Below the pieces are notes generated by a model that saw nothing but the letters and a program-made list of their open reading frames with translations, made no database searches and had not been told where the DNA came from. The position numbers were made by a program, and so were the translations under genes. A DNA stretch of 12,520 nucleotides from Nodosilinea sp. BSH.14. GTDB lineage: Bacteria > Cyanobacteriota > Cyanobacteriia > Phormidesmidales > Phormidesmidaceae. The stretch lies in NCBI GenBank assembly GCA_023264315.1, contig JALQST010000046.1:1-12520 (forward strand), in the 5' to 3' direction. Positions 6,930 to 12,520 of the stretch are shown here, in pieces (the first letter of the stretch is position 1; each line of letters opens with the position of its first letter).

Positions 6930-8003
6930 CTAGACCAGCGTGGCTGTTAGAGCCGCGATATGGTGTTGTACCTCCTCCAATTCGGCCAGGGCTTGGCCTT
7001 GGGTGAGCAGGTCGTGGGCGAGGGCAAGTCCTGCCTCCAGAGATTCAGCCCCGCCCCCCTGCCAAAGGTAGAAGCCTGCGTTCCACTGGGCGGTTTTGAA
7101 CAGTTCCGAGGGCTGACCCGCCAGCACCGAAAGTAGCGCTTCGCCGAGGGTGGTTTCGTCCTCCAGGGGCACATCGTCGCCCTCAAAGCCGTAGTCGCGG
7201 GGGTGCAGCAGCAGGCGTTCCACGGGGTCATCGGGGGCAGCCTCAGCGGGATGAATCCCCACGATGGCGGTGCGGCCACGGGCCAGATCACAACCGCCCT
7301 CCAGCCCCTTCACGGCCATCCACTCCCGCTGACCGCGCAGGGCAAAGGTAGCCTGGGACAGGACTTCCGTGGGGGGATGCACAAACCCCAGCACCAGCCG
7401 ATGGGGGCCACCGTAGGGCGACCACATCAGTTCCACGGTGGCAAAGGGGGGCCGTTTGCCGATTTGTTCTCGGTAGGGCACCAGGGCATTGGCCTGGGGG
7501 AAATGCTGGGGCAGATACACAAAGCCGAACCCGGTTTGATTCAGCAAGTTATGGCTTTGGTGGAGGGAAAGCTCCGTGAGATTTACCCCCAACTGTGCCC
7601 ACAGTTCCACCAGGGGGATTCCCTCCTTCGTGGGCATCCGGTCGCCGCCGTGGAGCACCACGGGTATCCCCGCCGCCAGCAGCGTCAGGGTGGTAATGGG
7701 CGTGACGGGGGTGGTGCGAGAACGGCCATCGTAGGGACAACTCAGCACTAGGGCTTGGCGGCCATCGGCTATGGCGGGGAGGGTTGGCCCCAGGGCGGTG
7801 TAGGCATCGAGGGTGCCTGCCAGTTCCTCCGGGGTGGGCCGTTTGATGCGATGGGCGATCATGAAGGCCCCAATTTGTGCCGGGGTGGCGGTTTGGGTCA
7901 GCATCATTTGGGTGGCGGCGTTGGCCTCCTCCCGGCTGAGGGGCTTGGAGGTATGGCTACCGCTGCCCACCTTTTTGAGCAAATCCCGAAATTCCTGACT
8001 CAT
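6930..8003 (-). CDS. cnaT: CnaT-like, anthranilate phosphoribosyltransferase family protein
   Basis: A 357-residue member of the TrpD/glycosyltransferase family 3 fold. The helical N-terminal part (about 1-75) contains REEANAATQMMLTQTATPAQIGAFMIAHRIK, which is cut here into known GT3-type pattern: a four-helix bundle ending ELAGTLDAY. The catalytic motifs of true TrpD are altered: the GTGGD PRPP loop is replaced by SCPYDGRSRT (88-97), and KHGNR reads LHGGDR (117-122). Tryptophan synthesis is therefore unlikely. From memory, the Anabaena PCC 7120 protein CnaT (all0601) is such a homologue, lies next to ntcB, and is required for expression of the nitrate assimilation nir operon. Here the gene follows ntcB on the same strand after 109 bases, which supports that name. 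Its biochemical activity is unknown. The ATG is preceded by AGGAAACAGG, a usable ribosome binding site. Confidence 0.82.
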   Translation of the reverse strand: MSQEFRDLLKKVGSGSHTSKPLSREEANAATQMMLTQTATPAQIGAFMIAHRIKRPTPEELAGTLDAYTALGPTLPAIADGRQALVLSCPYDGRSRTTPVTPITTLTLLAAGIPVVLHGGDRMPTKEGIPLVELWAQLGVNLTELSLHQSHNLLNQTGFGFVYLPQHFPQANALVPYREQIGKRPPFATVELMWSPYGGPHRLVLGFVHPPTEVLSQATFALRGQREWMAVKGLEGGCDLARGRTAIVGIHPAEAAPDDPVERLLLHPRDYGFEGDDVPLEDETTLGEALLSVLAGQPSELFKTAQWNAGFYLWQGGGAESLEAGLALAHDLLTQGQALAELEEVQHHIAALTATLV

Positions 8004-8112
8004 CCTGTTTCCTGTCCTTCCGCCCTAGGTCGCCTTTATCCTACCGAGTTCAAGGGGTAGAGAGATATTAGCCCTGTCCGATTTTTCGTCTATCGAGGAA
8101 TACTGCCCCGCC

Positions 8113-9051
8113 CTAGCGTTGCACCATCGCCGCTTCCACCTGTTTCACCGAATCCAGCACCGTGGCTGACACCCCCTGCACCAGGTCGTAGAACCTCCGA
8201 ATGGGGGGAATGGTGAGGCGATCTCGGGTTGTCACCAGCACCACCGAGCGGGTCAGGGTAGGTTCCTCCGTAGGGCGCACCGCTAGGGTGGGGTCGGCGT
8301 AGCATTCCACCAGGGCCGACTGGGGCAGCAGGGCGATGAAGTTGCCTTGGCGAATCACCCCCCGAAAAGCGTCTAGGGTGTTGAGTTCGAGGGCGGCCTT
8401 GAGGCGTTCTCCCCGGTTTTGGAATTGCTCTTGGACGAGGCGCTGCATCCCGTAGCCATCTTTAAAGATCACCTGGGGAAACCGAGACAGGGCCTCCCAC
8501 GACACCTGGGGCTGGCTGGCCAGGGGATGATCCGCCCCCATCAGCACCTCCACGGCTTCTTCAAACAGGGGCGTCACCACCATTTCCGACTGCGCCACCA
8601 GGCGAGGATTGTGCATGACAATGGCCAAGTCCACCAGGCCATCCCGCAGCACCTTGAGGGAACGGTCGCTGCCCAAGGCCGTGACCCGAAGCTGCACCTG
8701 GGGAAACTCCTCGCAAAACCGTTGCAGCACCGGGGGCAGCAGGGTGGAACACACCGACTGAATCGCCGCGACGCACAATTCCGGCTGCTTTCCGGCCATT
8801 AGGTCAGCAATTTCCCGCGCCACCTGCGTCCAGTCTTGGTAAATGCGGCGGGCCTTGGGCAAAAGGCGCTCTCCGGCCACCGTCAGCTTGGCCTGGGCAC
8901 CTCGATGAAACAGGGGGGCGTCTAATTCTGTTTCCAACACCTGCACTTGACGGCTCACGGTGGATTGCGTGACCTGACACTGGTGCGCCGCCGCCTGGAA
9001 ACTGCCCGTCTCCACCACCGCCAAAAATGCCTGAAGCTGCTCGATCCGCAT
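8113..9051 (-). CDS. ntcB: NtcB-type LysR transcriptional regulator of nitrate assimilation
   Basis: A 312-residue LysR-type regulator. Residues 1-60 form the winged helix-turn-helix: MRIEQLQAFLAVVETGSFQA, then QVTQSTVSRQVQVLE, then LFHRGAQAKLTVAGERLLP. The remainder is a two-lobed effector-binding domain (about 90-295). The stretches LRVTALGSDRSLKVLRDGLV, IFKDGYGMQRLVQEQF and ALELNTLDAFRGVIRQG match my recollection of cyanobacterial NtcB, which activates the nir operon when nitrite or nitrate is present. The downstream cnaT neighbour supports the name. It lies 176 bases downstream of glgP on the same strand, far enough for its own promoter. No clear GTA-N8-TAC NtcA site was found there; an ATTGCAAT palindrome at 9137-9144 is the only obvious symmetric motif. 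Another LysR subfamily is possible but less likely. Confidence 0.82.
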   Translation of the reverse strand: MRIEQLQAFLAVVETGSFQAAAHQCQVTQSTVSRQVQVLETELDAPLFHRGAQAKLTVAGERLLPKARRIYQDWTQVAREIADLMAGKQPELCVAAIQSVCSTLLPPVLQRFCEEFPQVQLRVTALGSDRSLKVLRDGLVDLAIVMHNPRLVAQSEMVVTPLFEEAVEVLMGADHPLASQPQVSWEALSRFPQVIFKDGYGMQRLVQEQFQNRGERLKAALELNTLDAFRGVIRQGNFIALLPQSALVECYADPTLAVRPTEEPTLTRSVVLVTTRDRLTIPPIRRFYDLVQGVSATVLDSVKQVEAAMVQR

Positions 9052-9227
9052 TCAACCCCTTACCCCAACACCGCATCGGCGCACCCCAAGGACAGGCAAG
9101 GGGGCACCGCTACCCTGTCGTAACAGATTCGGGGATTGCAATTCGTATCAACGATAGCGAACGCCCACCTCCTCCGGGGCCAGTCTTGGCGCAGAGGGGA
9201 TGGGTGTGGGATGGGGAAAAGACCCGT

Positions 9228-11807
9228 TTAGCCGTTGGTGGGGTTCACCGGAATCGGCTTGACGTGCCAGATGTCGCGGGTGTATTCGGCGATGGTGCGG
9301 TCGGCGGAGAACTTGCCGACGCGGGCCGCGTTCAGGATGGACATCCGCGTCCAGCGAGCCTGGTCTTCGTAGCAGCGGCTAACGTGCTCCTGACACTGCA
9401 CGTAGGCTCCGAAGTCGGCCATCACCAGGTAGGGGTCGTCCACCAGCAGGGAATCCAGCAGGGGCAGGAACAGATCGGGATGGTCGGGGGCAAAGAGGCC
9501 GCTAGCGATGCTATCCAGGACGCGCTTCAGTTCAGGGTTGGTGTCGTAGTAGAACCAGGGATTGTGGCCCACGGCCTTACAGGCGGACACCTGCTCGGTG
9601 GTGAGGCCAAACAGGAAGAAGTTGTCGGCCCCCACTTCTTCGCGGATTTCGATGTTGGCCCCATCCAGGGTGCCGATGGTGAGGGCACCGTTGAGGGCAA
9701 ATTTCATGTTTCCAGTGCCGGAGGCTTCGGTGCCAGCGGTGGAAATTTGCTCCGAGAGGTCGGAGGCGGGGAAGATGCGCTGGGCCAGGGAGACGTTGTA
9801 GTTGGGCAGGAAGACCACCTTCAACCGTCCGGCCACGATGGGATCGGCGTTGACCACATCGGCGACGGCGGTGATTAGCTTCACCACCAGCTTGGCCATG
9901 GCATAGCCCGGAGCCGCCTTGCCGCCAAAGATCACCGTGCGGGGCAAGATGGGCTGATCGGGGTGCTGCAAAATCCGGTGGTACAGGGTGATGACGTGGA
10001 GGATGTTCAACAACTGCCGCTTGTATTCGTGGATACGCTTAACCTGCACATCAAACATCGAGTCGGGGTTGATCTCGATGCCAAGGCGGCTGTGGATGAT
10101 GTGGGCCAGATCCCACTTGTTGGCCTGTTTGATGGAATGCCAAGCCTGCTGGAAGGTGGGGTTATCCAGGTGGGCTTCCAGTTGTCGCAGGTCATCTAGG
10201 TTGGTAATCCAGCTTTCGCCGATGGTTTCGGTGATCAACTGGGACAGGCGGGAGTTGCACTGCAACAGCCAGCGACGGGGGGTGATGCCGTTGGTTTTGT
10301 TGGTGAATTTGTCGGGCCAGAGTTCGTAGAAGTCGCGCAGCACGTCCTGTTTCAGTAGTTCGGTGTGCAAAGCGGCGACCCCGTTGATGGCGTGACTGCC
10401 CACACAGGCGAGGTTGGCCATGCGGACTTTCCGTTCGGGACTTTCGGCAATCAACGACAGCCGCTCTAGCCGTTCGGGATCCTTGGGATAGCGCAGCTTC
10501 ACCTGACTGAGGAAGCGATGGTTGATTTCGTAGATCAGTTCCAAATGGCGGGGCAACAAGCGCCCAAACAGATCCACCGACCAGCATTCCAGGGCTTCGG
10601 GCATCAGGGTGTGGTTGGTGTAGCCGAAGCAGCCCTGGGTAATCGTCCAGGCTTGATCCCAGTCAAAATGGTGCTCGTCCAGCAGAATCCGCATCAGTTC
10701 GGCGACGCCAATGGCCGGGTGGGTGTCGTTGAGCTGGATGGCGGCAAAGTCGGCCAGGGTTTCTAGATGGCCATGATCCCGCAGATGCAGCCGGATGATG
10801 TCTTGCAGGGAACAGGCCACGAAGAAATACTGCTGTTGCAGCCGCAGCTCTTTTCCCTGGAGGGTTTCGTCGTTGGGGTAAAGGACTTTTGTGATGTTCT
10901 CGGAAATCATCTTGTCGGCCACGGCCCCAAAGTAGTCCCCAGCGTTGAAGGCATGGAGGTCAAAGGCGCTGTCGGCCTCCGCCTTCCACAGCCGCAGAAT
11001 GTTGACGTTCTCGGTGCCGTAGCCTGGAACCGGGGAATCGTGGGGAACGCCGATCACCGTCTGTCCCGGCATCCAGCGCACCCGGTAGTCGTTGTCGCTG
11101 TCTTTATAGACCTCGGTGTAGCCGCCGAATTTGATTTCGACCTGATAATCGGGGCGGGCGATCTCCCAGGGATTGCCAAAACTCAGCCACTTATCGGGCT
11201 GCTCGTGCTGGAAGCCGTTGTGGAGCACCTGAGTGAAGATGCCAAACTCGTAGCGGATGCCGTAGCCAATGGCGGGCAGGTTTAGGGTCGTGAGGGAATC
11301 CATAAAGCAGGCCGCCAGCCGCCCCAAACCGCCGTTACCGAGGCCCGGTTCCGCCTCCCGCTCCAGCAGTTCATCCAAATCGAGGCCCATGTCCGCCAGG
11401 GTGTGGCGCATGGTTTCGTGCAGGCCCAGGTTGATCAGGCCGTTGCCCAGGTGGCGACCCATGAGGAATTCCGCCGACAGGTAATAGACCGCCTTGGCCT
11501 TGGTGTCGGCGTAGGTTTTGGCGGTGCGAATGCGCTTTTTCATCAACTCGTTGCGCACGCTGTAGGCCAGAGCCATGTAGTAGTCGTGGGCGTTGGCAAA
11601 CTGCTCGTCCTTGCCCTGCTCACAGTAGAGATTGTTGAATAGCGCCTGCTTCAACTGCTCCGAGGACTCGCTGTAGACGGGGCGTAGCGGCGGCGCGGGA
11701 TAGGCCGCTGATTCCCTAGGCTGTACGACATCGAAGCGGGGTTCAGCCGTGGGAGAGGTCTGGGATTCTTGGGACGGTTGGGAAGTCTGGATAGATGGTC
11801 GGATCAT
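9228..11807 (-). CDS. glgP: Glycogen/alpha-glucan phosphorylase
   Basis: This PLP enzyme splits alpha-1,4-glucans with phosphate to release glucose-1-phosphate, mobilising glycogen in the cytosol. The protein has 859 residues, full length for GT35 phosphorylases. It shows YYLSAEFLMGRHLGNGLINL (108-127), EAEPGLGNGGLGRLAACFMD (151-170), QLNDTHPAIGVAELMR (358-373), TNGITPRRWL (505-514), VKRIHEYKRQLLN (589-601), and the cofactor site EASGTGNMKFALNGALTIG with PLP lysine Lys702, then TLDGANIE. All catalytic elements seem intact. The first 40 or so residues are a Ser/Thr/Pro/Gln-rich extension with no recognisable motif, likely disordered. The ATG11807 has AGGGG about six bases upstream. It is preceded by a long AT-rich leader and followed on the same strand by ntcB. 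Cyanobacteria often have more than one glgP paralogue, so this may be one of two. Confidence 0.97.
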   Translation of the reverse strand: MIRPSIQTSQPSQESQTSPTAEPRFDVVQPRESAAYPAPPLRPVYSESSEQLKQALFNNLYCEQGKDEQFANAHDYYMALAYSVRNELMKKRIRTAKTYADTKAKAVYYLSAEFLMGRHLGNGLINLGLHETMRHTLADMGLDLDELLEREAEPGLGNGGLGRLAACFMDSLTTLNLPAIGYGIRYEFGIFTQVLHNGFQHEQPDKWLSFGNPWEIARPDYQVEIKFGGYTEVYKDSDNDYRVRWMPGQTVIGVPHDSPVPGYGTENVNILRLWKAEADSAFDLHAFNAGDYFGAVADKMISENITKVLYPNDETLQGKELRLQQQYFFVACSLQDIIRLHLRDHGHLETLADFAAIQLNDTHPAIGVAELMRILLDEHHFDWDQAWTITQGCFGYTNHTLMPEALECWSVDLFGRLLPRHLELIYEINHRFLSQVKLRYPKDPERLERLSLIAESPERKVRMANLACVGSHAINGVAALHTELLKQDVLRDFYELWPDKFTNKTNGITPRRWLLQCNSRLSQLITETIGESWITNLDDLRQLEAHLDNPTFQQAWHSIKQANKWDLAHIIHSRLGIEINPDSMFDVQVKRIHEYKRQLLNILHVITLYHRILQHPDQPILPRTVIFGGKAAPGYAMAKLVVKLITAVADVVNADPIVAGRLKVVFLPNYNVSLAQRIFPASDLSEQISTAGTEASGTGNMKFALNGALTIGTLDGANIEIREEVGADNFFLFGLTTEQVSACKAVGHNPWFYYDTNPELKRVLDSIASGLFAPDHPDLFLPLLDSLLVDDPYLVMADFGAYVQCQEHVSRCYEDQARWTRMSILNAARVGKFSADRTIAEYTRDIWHVKPIPVNPTNG

Positions 11808-12423
11808 GGTTGGCCCCTAACTACAGAGTGACGGTCTGCCCATAAAGCCTCTGTGCGGGGTTAACCCAAAGCCGACGCTAGGCTAGACCGAAGTGAACAA
11901 GGACGATACGCGAAGGACATGAACTGAAAGCAAAGGGGCAATGGCTATAGCACCAACCGATGGCGGTCAGAATGCTGGGGGAAAGCACGGCAAAAACCAT
12001 CATGATCGCGAGGGGAAAAAATGGTCGCGAACGTCAATGTGCTAGCAACTGATGTGAATCAAGGTACTTAACCGATAGCTAAATTAATTTCAGTGATTTT
12101 ATGGTAGCGGCTTTCAAGTCGAAGCGCATTGTCCTTCGTAAAGCCTTGATTACCGCTGCGGGGAATGATTTTTTAAATCTCAACTTCTGACTTCAATGGA
12201 TGGAGCGATTTAGGTCAAAAAATGAGGGCTATTATCCCCGATCAAAATCCGCAAAACCCTGACTTAATCAGCCCTGGGAGAATTTAAGCATCCCAGACAT
12301 TCTGAGAAAATGATGTCGTAATATTAAAAAGGATTAACTAATGCATCGACCTATGAATTTTTGATGCTGACTCAATTCTGAAGTCTTGGTGAGATATTGT
12401 CAAATCTGGTGTATAGCTCGGAT
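11808..12423. other. AT-rich intergenic region upstream of glgP, no clear gene
   Basis: This 616-base stretch has no convincing coding region. By hand count, 60-base segments between 12061 and 12360 run from about 28 to 43 percent GC, well below the genes. It presumably holds the glgP promoter; a TATAGC (minus strand, 11944-11949) is a weak -10 candidate without a good -35. Other visible items: two TCGCGA sites (12006-12011 and 12023-12028), a TGCTAGCA palindrome (about 12039-12046), and a 6-bp hairpin CTGGGA/TCCCAG (12274-12279 and 12291-12296) with an 11-base loop. Two tiny open frames (12101-12190 plus; 11878-12003 minus) lack ribosome binding sites and are not called. Confidence 0.5.
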
Positions 12424-12520
12424 CTAGGCGGCGTCCTGCATCTGGGTCACATCGGGGTTGTCATCCGTTCGGTATCCATCCTTGAACGGAACGCCTTCAA
12501 TCACGTCCGCGAGGTGCTTG
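12424..12520 (-). CDS. C-terminal end of an unidentified protein, cut by the window edge
   Basis: On the minus strand an open frame enters from the right edge and stops at TAG (12424-12426), giving 31 residues that include HLADVIEGVPFKDGY and end TQMQDAA. GC content and codon choice change sharply from the adjacent AT-rich gap, and the peptide has a natural protein composition, so it is probably the true 3' end of a gene. I do not recognise the family; a transposase tail is one possibility but unsupported. It is transcribed toward glgP, 616 bases away. Confidence 0.5.
   Translation of the reverse strand, partial: KHLADVIEGVPFKDGYRTDDNPDVTQMQDAA

Noticed and set aside
9052..9227. NtcA binding site upstream of ntcB
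   Set aside because: Both strands were read for GTA-N8-TAC and no acceptable match was found; TAC-N6-GTA at 9111-9122 has the wrong order and spacing.
9027..9878. 283-codon + frame
   Set aside because: Antisense shadow of glgP and the ntcB start; Gly/Val/His-rich composition is typical of the reverse strand of a GC-rich gene.
11878..12003. 41-residue hydrophobic - frame in the glgP leader
   Set aside because: Starts with two ATGs but lacks a Shine-Dalgarno site and recognisable motif; a leader peptide is conceivable but unsupported.
12101..12190. 29-residue + frame in the AT-rich gap
   Set aside because: No ribosome binding site, no recognisable motif, and a length expected by chance.

Overview
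The window looks like part of a cyanobacterial chromosome of fairly high GC. Three genes point to this: ycf3 (photosystem I assembly), an ntcB-type LysR regulator followed by cnaT (the cyanobacterial nitrate-assimilation regulators), and a large GAF/PAS hybrid histidine kinase typical of cyanobacteria. The spacers carry palindromic GC-rich repeats of the kind scattered through filamentous cyanobacterial genomes. I cannot name the species. No tRNA, rRNA, CRISPR array or complete insertion sequence was seen.

Layout, left to right. (1) A multi-sensor hybrid histidine kinase on + (GAF-PAS-GAF-PAS-PAS-HisKA-HATPase-REC); its frame is open to the left edge, so the N-terminus may lie outside. (2) Converging on it, a secreted NTF2-like protein of unknown function on -. 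(3) Diverging from that, murG (peptidoglycan synthesis) on +, then a short repeat-bearing spacer and ycf3 on +. (4) A 340-base spacer packed with nested inverted repeats, then gatC on +, which appears to carry a one-base frameshift near its 3' end. (5) A run of - strand genes: glgP (glycogen phosphorylase), then ntcB, then cnaT, which ends tail to tail with gatC. (6) A 616-base AT-rich gap upstream of glgP, then the last 31 codons of an unidentified - strand gene at the right edge.

Most genes are housekeeping and functionally unrelated (cell wall, photosystem I assembly, tRNA amidation, glycogen breakdown). The one clear functional pair is ntcB-cnaT. In Anabaena both are needed for full expression of the nitrate assimilation (nir) operon, but no nir structural gene is in this window.

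Points most worth a second look: the second GAF domain of the kinase, whose two cysteines sit at cyanobacteriochrome-like positions; the gatC frameshift; the nested palindromic repeat block bounded by a perfect 22-bp inverted pair; and CnaT, which has the phosphoribosyltransferase fold family signature but not its PRPP-binding motif. I did not find a clearly new multi-gene system.
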